The notes beneath the pieces are model-generated. The model saw only the letters and a list, made by a program, of their open reading frames with translations. It ran no database searches and was not told the DNA's origin. A stretch of DNA of 64,000 nt from Marinobacter mangrovi (GTDB lineage Bacteria > Pseudomonadota > Gammaproteobacteria > Pseudomonadales > Oleiphilaceae), in the NCBI RefSeq assembly GCF_016798325.1, contig NZ_JAERVO010000006.1, positions 1 through 64,000 of the forward strand, read 5' to 3'. Below, piece by piece: positions 25,995 through 34,252 of this stretch (its first letter is position 1; the number at the start of each line of letters is the position of its first letter). The translations under genes were made by a program, and so were the position numbers.

Positions 25995-26552
25995 TCAGCC
26001 CTCTTGCGCTTCCTTGCGTTGACGCTCCAGCATGTTCGGCTGCAGGATCTCGATCCAATAGCCGTCCGGATCGCGGATGAAGGCCAGGCCTTTCATCTTG
26101 CCGTCGTCCGGACGTTTCTGGAACGGTACGCCCAGTGATTCAAAGCGCTCGGCGGCCTGGTAGACGTCCGGCACGGCGATGCCGATGTGGCCGAAGCCCT
26201 GGGGCTCGTCGTTGCCGTTGTGGTATTCAAAATCCTCTTTGTCCTCGGTGCCCCAGTTGTGGGTCAGCTCGAGCATGGCTTCGCGGGCGAAAATGTAGGT
26301 GGTGCGATGGCCATCGCCCTGCGGCACGGTGGTCGCCTGCCGGTCATCCAGATAGCCGAGGAAGTACAGGGTGAACTGCATTTCGGGGAAATCGAGCTTG
26401 CGGATCAGGCGCATGCCCAGCACGCGCGTGTAGAAATCCAGACTGCGCTCTGGATCCTTGATGCGCATCATGGTCTGGTTGAACACATAGCCGTCGGTCG
26501 CCGGATCAATTTCGGTGGAAAGACCGGGGGCTTCCTCAAAATGGGGGGTCAT
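25995..26552 (-). CDS. gloA: Lactoylglutathione lyase (glyoxalase I)
   Basis: The product is 185 residues from [21 protein letters not shown] lies seven bases before this ATG, eight codons inside the longest frame. It is the long, eukaryote/Pseudomonas-like type of glyoxalase I, with metal ligands visible as Gln in [10 protein letters not shown], Glu in MLELTHNWG, His in GFGHIGIAV and Glu in YWIEILQP. It converts the methylglyoxal-glutathione hemithioacetal to S-lactoylglutathione. It is divergent from a Kef-type antiporter gene. Confidence 0.96.
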   Translation of the reverse strand: MTPHFEEAPGLSTEIDPATDGYVFNQTMMRIKDPERSLDFYTRVLGMRLIRKLDFPEMQFTLYFLGYLDDRQATTVPQGDGHRTTYIFAREAMLELTHNWGTEDKEDFEYHNGNDEPQGFGHIGIAVPDVYQAAERFESLGVPFQKRPDDGKMKGLAFIRDPDGYWIEILQPNMLERQRKEAQEG

Positions 26553-26800
26553 GTCATGGCTCCTGTAGTGACGCATGAGAACGAACTCGCTCTCAAAGCA
26601 AGACTTCGTTATACGTTTCGAGGATTAAAATTGGACGACGCCGTCAGTCGGCGTCTTGCGTGCGCGTTGTATTCCGGGGCGCCCTGATACACAACAAGGC
26701 GGTTTACCACTACATTAACCATGGGGCGCGTCGGCTAAACTTTCAAGCCGTAGTGCCTCCTAATACCCGCCATTCCGGTTTGCCGGCAGTAAGGAAACCC

Positions 26801-28600
26801 ATGAACCCTCTTGGCCAACTTGTTGTTCTCTTCCTCGTGGCGGTGGTCGCCGTACCCTTGTTCAAACGCGCCGGCCTGGGCGCCCTGCTGGGCTATATCG
26901 CGGCCGGTGTACTGATCGGCCCCCACGGACTCGGTGTGGTGGGCGATGTGGACAACATGCTGCACATCTCCGAATTCGGGGTCGTGCTGTTGATGTTCGT
27001 GATCGGGCTCGAGCTGCAGTTCTCACGCCTGAAAGCCCTGCGCAAACCCATCTTCGGACTGGGCACGATACAGGTGGTCAGCGGCATTGTCGGCATCGGC
27101 GGGCTGATCATGCTGGCCGGGTATCCGCTCACTCTGGCCGTCGTTTTGGGCTGCGGCCTGGCGCTGTCTTCCACCGCGTTCGTCCTGCAGTTGCTGGCGG
27201 AGAAAAAGGAGCTGGCCACCGGCCACGGCCGCCTGTCGTTCACCATCCTGCTGTTCCAGGATATGGCGGCGGTGCCGATGCTGGCGTTCATCCCGTTCCT
27301 CGCCTCCGGCGGTGCGGACGAAGCCGCCAGTTGGCAGGAGATCGCCTACGGCGTCGGCCGCGTAGCCCTGATCTTCGGCGCCATCGTGATCGCCGGCCGC
27401 TACCTGCTGCGCCACGCCCTGCGCTTTATCCACGCCACCCGGGTGCGGGAGATTTCCATCGCCGCCACGCTGCTGCTGGTGACCGGCACGGCTTTCCTGA
27501 TGGAATCCGTCGGCCTGTCGATGGCCCTGGGCGCCTTCGTCGCCGGCGTGCTGCTCGCGGATTCGGAATTCCGCCACCAGCTGGAAGCGGACATCGAGCC
27601 GTTCAAAGGGCTGCTGCTGGGGCTGTTCTTTATCTCCGTCGGCATGACGCTGAACCTGGGTGCCGTGTTGGCCGAACCGCTCAAACTGATTGCCGGCGCG
27701 GCCCTGCTGATGCTGATCAAAGCCATCCTGGTCGCCGCGATCGGGCGCTGGGGCGGCAAGCTGAATGGCATCAGCGCCATGCGGCTGGGCCTGCTGCTGA
27801 GTCAGGGCGGTGAATTTGGCTTCGTGATTTTCTCACTGGCGACGCAGCTGCAGCTGATCGACCGCCAGCTCCACGAACAGCTGATCGCCGTAGTGACCAT
27901 TTCCATGGTGCTGACACCGCTGGTGCTGTTTGTGTTCGAGACGCTGGTCAAACACTTTGCCAGCGACACCCGACCGCCGTTCGACACGATAGACGATGGC
28001 AAAACCGGGGCCGTCATCGCGGGCTTCGGGCGCTTTGGCCAGATCAGCGGTCGTCTGCTCCGCTCGCTGAAGATTCCGTTTACCGCCCTGGACATCAACC
28101 CGGACCAGGTAGACGTGGTGCGGCGCTTTGGCAACAAGGTCCACTACGGTGATGCGTCCCAGCTGGACGTTCTGCGCGCCGCGCGTGTGGGCGAAGCCAG
28201 CGTGTTCATTCTCGCCATCGATGACATCGATGCCTCGCTGCGCGCCGTGCGATTGGTCCGCCAGTATTTTCCGGACGTCCGCATCCTTGCCCGGGCCCGC
28301 AACCGTCGACATGCCCACCTGTTGATGGATGCCGGGGTGCGCTGGCTGGTGCGGGAAACCTACCACTCGGCCCTGCTGATGGCGGAGGAGATGCTGGTCA
28401 GCCTGGGTCGTGAGCGTGAAGAGGCCCAGGAGTACGTGCGCCTGTTCCGCGACACCGACCAACGCAACCTGGTCCGCCAGCACGAGAAAGGCCTGCATCA
28501 CGATGCCGCCAAGATCCTGCAGTCGTCCCGGGATGCCGCCGAGGAATTGCAGCGGCTGTTCGAGGAAGATCAGGACGAGGATGAGAAGAAGGATGGTTGA
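26801..28600 (+). CDS. Kef-type monovalent cation:proton antiporter (CPA2)
   Basis: The product is 599 residues from MNPLGQLVVLFLVAVVAVPLF, with AAGGA upstream. About 12-13 transmembrane helices cover residues 1-385, with the ion-exchanger motif GLALSSTAFVLQLLAEK and GLLLSQGGEFGFVIFSLA. A TrkA-N/RCK domain begins GAVIAGFGRFGQISGRLL near 405. A charged C-terminal coil (about 545-599) follows. Length and layout match KefB/KefC, glutathione-adduct-gated K+ efflux systems that acidify the cytosol during electrophile stress. The neighbouring gloA supports this. No KefF/KefG ancillary gene is adjacent. Confidence 0.92.
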   Translation: MNPLGQLVVLFLVAVVAVPLFKRAGLGALLGYIAAGVLIGPHGLGVVGDVDNMLHISEFGVVLLMFVIGLELQFSRLKALRKPIFGLGTIQVVSGIVGIGGLIMLAGYPLTLAVVLGCGLALSSTAFVLQLLAEKKELATGHGRLSFTILLFQDMAAVPMLAFIPFLASGGADEAASWQEIAYGVGRVALIFGAIVIAGRYLLRHALRFIHATRVREISIAATLLLVTGTAFLMESVGLSMALGAFVAGVLLADSEFRHQLEADIEPFKGLLLGLFFISVGMTLNLGAVLAEPLKLIAGAALLMLIKAILVAAIGRWGGKLNGISAMRLGLLLSQGGEFGFVIFSLATQLQLIDRQLHEQLIAVVTISMVLTPLVLFVFETLVKHFASDTRPPFDTIDDGKTGAVIAGFGRFGQISGRLLRSLKIPFTALDINPDQVDVVRRFGNKVHYGDASQLDVLRAARVGEASVFILAIDDIDASLRAVRLVRQYFPDVRILARARNRRHAHLLMDAGVRWLVRETYHSALLMAEEMLVSLGREREEAQEYVRLFRDTDQRNLVRQHEKGLHHDAAKILQSSRDAAEELQRLFEEDQDEDEKKDG

Positions 28601-29054
28601 ACGATTGCACCCGGGCCTGAATTAAAAGGCGACGCCGGGGTTTTCCGGATAAAAGTCGGGCGCCTTCGGCGCCTCAGAAGCTAAAGCATCTGCTACATAC
28701 CCGGGGCGACCGGTCCACCTGATTCGAACCCGCTTATTGGTTAGGCATCCACATGAAGCCGGTTGAGGCAACCAGCCAATGTAGCCGACACTTTAGAGGG
28801 TGTTGTAAAAGCTTTCGGGTAAAAGCCTCTCTCCCCTGGCGGGAGAGAGGTTTGGAGAGAGGGGGTCGAGGCGAAAGCCTCGCCGGACACAATCCCCTGC
28901 GAAAGAAGGGCGCCGGGGCGGCGCCTCCCCCTCTCCCCGGCCCTCTCCCTCGAGGGGAGAGGGAGTGTACGACGCAACTTTTGGAATACTGGGGCTTTTG
29001 CAACACCCTCTTTAGCTTCAGAGCCGCCCACAGGGCGGCCAAGTAGATACCATC
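28601..29054. other. Intergenic region with nested repeats
   Basis: No gene is supported. It holds a family A REP copy (28671-28697) and a second family A copy that is split at 28795/29011 by a 215-bp element (listed separately). A short sequence resembling a tRNA T-arm (about 28721-28733, minus strand) has no matching tRNA body. Confidence 0.7.
28796..29010. mobile_element. MITE-like element inserted in a REP sequence
   Basis: The 215-bp element has 17-bp terminal inverted repeats (GAGGGTGTTGTAAAAGC at 28796-28812; GAGGGTGTTGCAAAAGC as reverse complement at 28994-29010, one mismatch). It is flanked by TTTA on both sides. Removing it and one TTTA restores a normal family A REP (gtagccgacactttagcttcaga), which demonstrates insertion. 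The interior carries the palindromic CCCTCTCC sequences also present at 57.1 kb and encodes no protein. Confidence 0.85.
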
Positions 29055-30191
29055 TCACGCCAACTGATGCTCTTCCCCTTCGTAATACGCCTCCACTCGC
29101 GGATTCATGACCCGCATCCACAGCGGGGGCACCAGTGCCAGCACCACCATGGCGGCATAGCCCGCCGGCAGCTGAGGCGCGACGTCGTGATGGCGCAGCA
29201 CCTGGTAACGGCGCTTGGCATAGGCGTGGTGGTCACTGTGGCGCTGCAGATGGAACAGGAACACGTTGGTCAGGAAATAATTGGAATTCCAGCTATGGGC
29301 CGGCGTGGTGCGCTCGTAGCGACCGTTCTCCAGCTTGCGGCGGTGCAGACCGTAATGCTCCAGGTAGTTGACGATTTCCAGCAGGGTGAAGGCAATGAAG
29401 CTCTGCCCGATAAAGAAGGCCGTGCCCAGCCAGCCGAACGCGACCGTGAAACCCACCAGCGTCAGCAGCGTGATGCCGTACCACCAGATCAGTTCGTTGC
29501 GCCAGCTGAACGGCGAATGCCCCTTGCGCTCAAGGCGCTTCGCCTCCAGCCGCCAGGCGTTCATGAAGTTGCGGCCATAGGCCTGCGGCAGGAACTGGTA
29601 GAGCGACTGGTTGTAGCGTGACGAGGACGCGTCTTCCGGCGTGGACACGTGCACGTGATGCCCGCGCAGGTGCTCCACCTTGAAGCCGGCGTAGCTCACC
29701 AGGGACAGCAGCAGCCCGCCGGCCCAGGTCTCCAGCCGGGCATCCTTGTGAATCAGCTCATGGGCCACGTTAATGCCCAGCCCACCAACAATGCCGATCG
29801 AAACGGTCCAACCGATCATCCCAACCGGTGAGAACACGCCGCTGGCCAGCACCTGCATGCCCCAGACCAGTATGGCGGCGAACGCGACCACCCAGCCTAG
29901 GGTGAGGAAACGGTAGAACGCCTCGCTGTTCATGTGCGGGACATCGGCCTGCTCGTCGGGATTCAGGGCATCCTGCCCCAGCATGAAGTCCAGCAGCGGA
30001 ATAATGCCGAAGACGACCACCGGCACGCCCCAGGCGAACAGGTTGATCCAGCCGGTGGCTTCGCCCGCGCTCAGCAGCAGGAAAGGCAACGCCAGGGGCA
30101 ACAGCGCAATCACGAAGCTGTATTTCTTCAGGCGCAACAGGAGCCGCCGGCGGGTGGGTGACTGTTCCAGGGTGGCTTGTTGTGTACTCAC
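29055..30191 (-). CDS. alkB: Alkane 1-monooxygenase AlkB
   Basis: The product has 378 residues and several hydrophobic helices. The diiron His boxes are complete: HELIH (144-148), HLRGHH (174-179) and HSDHH (318-322), with the AlkB signature NYLEHYGLHR (275-284). It is an inner-membrane enzyme that hydroxylates the terminal carbon of medium-chain n-alkanes using O2 and electrons from rubredoxin. No rubredoxin or rubredoxin reductase gene is adjacent. It is divergent from a GntR regulator, and a 29-bp palindrome lies between them, upstream of both genes. Confidence 0.97.
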   Translation of the reverse strand: MSTQQATLEQSPTRRRLLLRLKKYSFVIALLPLALPFLLLSAGEATGWINLFAWGVPVVVFGIIPLLDFMLGQDALNPDEQADVPHMNSEAFYRFLTLGWVVAFAAILVWGMQVLASGVFSPVGMIGWTVSIGIVGGLGINVAHELIHKDARLETWAGGLLLSLVSYAGFKVEHLRGHHVHVSTPEDASSSRYNQSLYQFLPQAYGRNFMNAWRLEAKRLERKGHSPFSWRNELIWWYGITLLTLVGFTVAFGWLGTAFFIGQSFIAFTLLEIVNYLEHYGLHRRKLENGRYERTTPAHSWNSNYFLTNVFLFHLQRHSDHHAYAKRRYQVLRHHDVAPQLPAGYAAMVVLALVPPLWMRVMNPRVEAYYEGEEHQLA

Positions 30192-30494
30192 GTCTTTACC
30201 TCGCTTGTCGGGGCCGCTTTGTCGTGAGCGATCCCTTTCCGTGTGGTGACGGGTTTGTTGTTGGAATCCGTTGGCCAGCGACGCTCACTGTTATTCGGTG
30301 ATGGGTGCTCGTCGCTCAACCTTGATTGCTATATTGTCCGACAATATAGCAATAGTCAAACAAAGCGGGCAAAATATGATCGATCAAAGCCACATGGCCC
30401 GAGGGGCCTGCCTTTTGGCCCCGCTGCACGGTAGGATGGTGACTTCCGCCCCTGCCGGGACGGCCGTTCTCTCTTCAAGGGCAACACAACGTCT
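30192..30494. other. Divergent control region of alkB and a GntR gene
   Basis: This 303-bp region contains the 29-bp palindrome at 30325-30353 and no gene. Around the palindrome the sequence is markedly AT-richer than its flanks, as expected for promoters. Confidence 0.7.
30325..30353. promoter_or_regulatory. 29-bp perfect palindromic operator between alkB and gntR
   Basis: ATTGCTATATTGTC-C-GACAATATAGCAAT has 14-bp perfect arms around one central base. The core TTGTC-N-GACAA is the typical shape of FCD-class GntR operators. It lies about 135 bp upstream of alkB and about 140 bp upstream of the gntR gene, suited to control both. Confidence 0.8.
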
Positions 30495-31172
30495 ATGGAT
30501 TTCCAGGCCCCCAACACGCTGGCCGAGCAGATCGCCAACTACCTGGCCGAACGCCTGATGACCGGCGACATCCAGCCGGGCGAACGCATCCAGGAAGCCA
30601 CCGTCGCCAGTGACCTGGCCGTCAGCCGGGCATCGGTCAAGGAAGCGCTGTATACCCTGGAACGCTGGCATCTGGTGGACATCACGCCGCGCAAGGGCGC
30701 GTCAGCGACGGTACTGGACGCCAGCCACGCCGCCGAACTCTATGACGTGTATATGCATTTGCTGATCATGCTGGCCCGGCGGCTCTGCGAGCGCTGGGAA
30801 GAAGGGGATCGGGATGGTTTGCTGGCCGCCATCAAGCAGGCAACGACGCGGCTATACGCCAAGCCGCCGAACATCCTGGCGGTGGTCCAGGCGAGTTTTG
30901 ATGTGATGGATGCCTGTTGCGCGGTGGTGCGCAACCCTTATTTGACCGAGGCTCTGGCCAACTTCAAACCGGCGGTCAGCCGCACCTACTATTTCTGTGC
31001 CGACCGCTACCGCCAGGATCTGGATCGTACGGCCGCGTTCTTCGCCCGGCTCACCCAGGCGGTTCTGGCGCGGAACACCGATGCCGCGGAAGAACAGATC
31101 GTCCAGTTTGCCGAACACCAGAAAACGTTGATTCGCCAGGCCCTGGAGCAAGACACGCCGGCGACCACGTAG
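30495..31172 (+). CDS. GntR-family regulator, FCD class, probable regulator of alkB
   Basis: The product has 225 residues. The winged helix covers about 8-72 (LAEQIANYLAERLMTGDIQPGERIQEATVASDLAVSRASVKEALYTL), then a helical FCD-like domain with His/Asp/Tyr-rich helices. Divergent GntR regulators beside alkane oxidation genes are known in marine hydrocarbon degraders. This one probably senses an alkane-derived fatty acid or acyl-CoA and binds the adjacent palindrome. Ligand and sign of regulation are inferred. Confidence 0.9.
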   Translation: MDFQAPNTLAEQIANYLAERLMTGDIQPGERIQEATVASDLAVSRASVKEALYTLERWHLVDITPRKGASATVLDASHAAELYDVYMHLLIMLARRLCERWEEGDRDGLLAAIKQATTRLYAKPPNILAVVQASFDVMDACCAVVRNPYLTEALANFKPAVSRTYYFCADRYRQDLDRTAAFFARLTQAVLARNTDAAEEQIVQFAEHQKTLIRQALEQDTPATT

Positions 31173-31202
31173 GTCGCCACTAAAAAAGGCGCGTTTACAC
31201 CC

Positions 31203-31649
31203 TCAGATGCCTCCGGCCACTTGCTCCAGCACGACACCGCCAATGCACCACCCGCCGTCCTGACGTTCCATTCGGTAGTAGGCGTCCCAGTAAAGGCCGT
31301 TGGGGCCTCGCAACTGGACCCGCTGCACGACAAAACCCTCGTGCGGCACCTGCTCGCGGAACCTCACTGTCTTGGCGCTGTACACCGCCGGATAGCGCTC
31401 ACGAACCATATCACCGAAGGCCTGTGGGCTCTCGAACCCTCGTTGGATGGCCGGCGAGGCAAAGCTGAAGGCCTTTTCGTCATCGTCCCGGGAGAACGCC
31501 TTCAGTTGGGCCCGGATGACCCGCTCAACGGCTTCACGCGCGGCGGTATCGTCGGCCTTTACGGCGACGGGGACCGTGATGAGGACCATCAGGATGACCA
31601 GCCAGGCAGCGCGCCCGGGACAATGGCCGGCAAATAATCTCAGGCTCAT
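31203..31649 (-). CDS. Exported DUF4864-type protein
   Basis: The product has 148 residues. An N-terminal hydrophobic segment (LVILMVLITVPVAVKA) acts as signal peptide, with predicted cleavage before DDTAAREA. The mature domain reads VIRAQLKAFSRDDDEKAFSFASPAIQRGFESPQAFGDMV...YWDAYYRMERQDGGWCIGGVVL, matching the DUF4864 pattern, an NTF2-like alpha-beta fold. Function is unknown. It is convergent with the GntR gene and has no operon partners. Confidence 0.8.
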   Translation of the reverse strand: MSLRLFAGHCPGRAAWLVILMVLITVPVAVKADDTAAREAVERVIRAQLKAFSRDDDEKAFSFASPAIQRGFESPQAFGDMVRERYPAVYSAKTVRFREQVPHEGFVVQRVQLRGPNGLYWDAYYRMERQDGGWCIGGVVLEQVAGGI

Positions 31650-31846
31650 GGCGATTCCTCCTGGCGGTTGATACGCGCCCAGGCCCTGGCCGGATGCCCT
31701 GTGGCCGACGGCCGTGGAATCAGATTTTGCAATCTTTTGTCGTCGGGGCCTCTTACGTCCTCCCCTGTTAGCTATATTAGACCTGTGGCCCGGTTGGCAC
31801 TACGCAAAACTCCGGGCTCCCTTAAACCGGCAACAAGTGGGCTTTA

Positions 31847-32671
31847 ATGCACGGCAGTCGTCACCGAATCAAGATCCGGCTCTTCCTGCTTGTCATCGGC
31901 TTCTGGATGCTCGGGATCAACGTCGTTCAGGCCATGGACCAGGCAGAGCAGGCGCACGGACTGCCGCCAGTCATTCGCTTCAACATTGCGCCGGGCGGCT
32001 ACCCGCCTTACACCATCATTGATGCAGACGGCCGGGTCTCGGGCATCATGTGGGACGTGATGCAGGTGCTGGCCAAACGCCAGAACCTGACCCTGGAAAC
32101 CCGCCAGATTCCGACGAAGCGGGTCAACCACTTCCTGTTAGCCGGTCGCCTCGATGCCACCATGCGAGCCATTGAATGGACGCCGGATCCCGACCGGTTT
32201 GCGTTTACCGATGGCGTCGTGAAAGCCCACGATGTCATCTTCAGTGCCCGCAACGCGCCCATCGATGCCCACACGATCAACGACCTCAAAGGCCGTACCC
32301 TGTTGGCGAACCTGGGCTACCACCACCCGGCCCTGAAACCGCTGTTCGAGGCGGGCGACATTCGGCGCGTCGATGTGCCGAATACACTGGAGATGCTGCA
32401 GCGACTCAACGCCGGTGCCCATTTCGACGGCGGCATTGCCAACGCCCGCGCCGGCCAGTGGCTGATCCGCCAGCATGGTTGGGAAAATGCCTTCCACATC
32501 GAACCGGTAAAACTGGACGTCACGGAATACCGCCTGATGTTTGCCCCACAATGGGCGCCCCTGGTCGAGGCCTTCAACCAGACCCTGCTCGATCTGCGGC
32601 AATCCGGCGAGCTGGACGGCATCATCAGCCGCTATGTGCCCATCGATCCTCAAACCGTGCCCGGGACGTGA
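31847..32671 (+). CDS. Periplasmic solute-binding protein, family 3 type
   Basis: The product has 274 residues with an N-terminal signal or anchor (RLFLLVIGFWMLGINVVQA). The mature part shows a family 3 binding-protein fold: GGYPPYTIIDADGRVSGIMWDVMQVLAKR, RLDATMRAIEWTPDPDRFAFTDGVV, and the C-terminal LDLRQSGELDGIISRY. No transporter genes are adjacent, so it may be an orphan binding protein for an amino-acid-like ligand or a sensor partner. Confidence 0.85.
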   Translation: MHGSRHRIKIRLFLLVIGFWMLGINVVQAMDQAEQAHGLPPVIRFNIAPGGYPPYTIIDADGRVSGIMWDVMQVLAKRQNLTLETRQIPTKRVNHFLLAGRLDATMRAIEWTPDPDRFAFTDGVVKAHDVIFSARNAPIDAHTINDLKGRTLLANLGYHHPALKPLFEAGDIRRVDVPNTLEMLQRLNAGAHFDGGIANARAGQWLIRQHGWENAFHIEPVKLDVTEYRLMFAPQWAPLVEAFNQTLLDLRQSGELDGIISRYVPIDPQTVPGT

Positions 32672-32849
32672 ATCCGGTCACAGACCCGACACACCCTGCC
32701 CTTTAATGTAACTCTGTGTCATTTGCCCTGAGCCCGCAGTCCGGCGCAAATGCAGACAACAACACGGAACCTTCGCGTCGTCGGCCTGAACGGCGCGGAC
32801 AACAACGATAAAAACGTGGCGCACAAGACGCCGCGACAAGGAAAGAATC

Positions 32850-33845
32850 ATGACCGGACTGCAGCGTACAGCCCTGTGCTTGCCCCTGTTCGTCATCTCG
32901 CCATGCACGCTGGCTGACATCGAAGCACTCGACGACAAGAGCATGAGCCAGGTGACCGGCCAGTCGGGGGTGACCATCGAACTGGCCACCCGCATCGACC
33001 TGGATCGATTTTCCTACATCGACGAAGGCTCCCTGAGCATCTACGACCTGTCGCTGTCCGATATGGACGGCTCCGCCATGGACAACATGAAGCTGACCGT
33101 GGATGTGGCCGGCGACGGTGAGGTGCTGGAACACGGCTTCTCGGAAATCGCACGGCGCGCCAATGCGGGCCAGCTGGACACCAGCAACCCGGATGTAGCC
33201 GACGCTCTCGCCAAGTACGCCGTTGGCGGCAGCTTCGGCAAGCAGTTCAATTCGGGCGACGCGGTGATTCACCTGGGCCCGGTCGACAGCGGCGACCCGA
33301 CCTCCCTGGACGATTACCTGCACTCGGTGGACTTCGCCCTGGACATCGGCTCGGTGAAAGCCGAAGGCCCGGTGGACAGCACGACGCTGTTCTCCAACAT
33401 TCATCTGGAAGGCTATCTCGGGCCGACGGACATCGTCATCCGCAATGCCGGCGATGCGACTCACACTTTGGCCAACGGCGATACGGTGTCGGATTCGGAG
33501 CTGCAGCTGGACACCCACTTCGAGATCACCGACGGCTCCCTGGACTGGGATGTGGGCGACGTCATCCTGCTGTTCAACTTTGCCGGCGTGGGCATCGAGG
33601 GTCTGCAGATTCACAACCGCTGGGGTGAGGATACGGCCGGGCATTTCGGCATGGCCAGCGCCACCGCCAAGCTGTCCCAGGGCACCAGCGGACGCAGCGG
33701 TCACGACGGGCTATCGATCCACGACGTGGAGTTCCGCGCCGACATCGACATGCCCGTGTTCAAGGTGGGCGGCACCAGTATCGGCACCGTGCAGTTTGAG
33801 GATTTTGTGATCAGCAATACGAATATGATGGTTTATGGGCACTGA
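32850..33845 (+). CDS. Exported DUF6160-like protein
   Basis: The product has 331 residues. A signal peptide (TALCLPLFVISPCTLA) is followed at once by DIEALDDKSMSQVTGQSGVTIEL, the hallmark start of DUF6160/FilM-like proteins of Acinetobacter, Pseudomonas and Marinobacter. The rest is Asp/Gly-rich and beta-repetitive (LDTHFEITDGSLDWDVGDVILLF), suggesting a secreted or surface beta-structure, possibly linked to pili or filaments. Function is uncertain. It stands alone before a repeat-rich gap. Confidence 0.75.
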   Translation: MTGLQRTALCLPLFVISPCTLADIEALDDKSMSQVTGQSGVTIELATRIDLDRFSYIDEGSLSIYDLSLSDMDGSAMDNMKLTVDVAGDGEVLEHGFSEIARRANAGQLDTSNPDVADALAKYAVGGSFGKQFNSGDAVIHLGPVDSGDPTSLDDYLHSVDFALDIGSVKAEGPVDSTTLFSNIHLEGYLGPTDIVIRNAGDATHTLANGDTVSDSELQLDTHFEITDGSLDWDVGDVILLFNFAGVGIEGLQIHNRWGEDTAGHFGMASATAKLSQGTSGRSGHDGLSIHDVEFRADIDMPVFKVGGTSIGTVQFEDFVISNTNMMVYGH

Positions 33846-34252
33846 GACCCCGTATCGACTCCATGCAATGTAGCCGACGCTTCAGCTTCGGAGCAGGCCT
33901 GAGGCCTGCCGTGCTTCGTCTGGGGCACCTGCGGCGCCTCAGAAGCTAAAGCATCTGCTACATTTTCAGCGGAACACGTAGGTTGGGCTAACGCAGGAAG
34001 CCCAACAATGATCGGACATCGGACTTTGCCGTTAAGGCGAGAATGTTTGTAGCCTGGGTTTTCTAAAACCGACTTGGCGGCCACTGGATTGGATGAGATT
34101 GGCCATAAGCCGGGTTTGTTGGGCTTCCTGCGTCAGCCCAACCTACGCCCTGAGGCTCCGAAGGTGCCCCGGGTTGATCCCGGCAGGCCGCGGGCCTGCT
34201 CCGAAGCTGAAGCGTCGGCTACATTTTTCAGGGACCTCTTGAAAACCCCGCC
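33846..34252. repeat. Repeat cluster: family A (three copies) and family C pair
   Basis: This gene-free stretch is made almost entirely of dispersed repeats: family A forward (33867-33894), family A inverted (33936-33963), family C forward (33978-34007) and inverted (34117-34146), then family A inverted (34198-34224). It separates convergent genes, and the many inverted pairs could act as a bidirectional transcription block. Confidence 0.9.

Noticed and set aside
28715-28750. tRNA T-arm-like sequence (gcgggttcgaatc on the minus strand)
   Set aside because: The flanking bases do not complete the T-stem, and no anticodon arm, D-arm or acceptor stem can be drawn.
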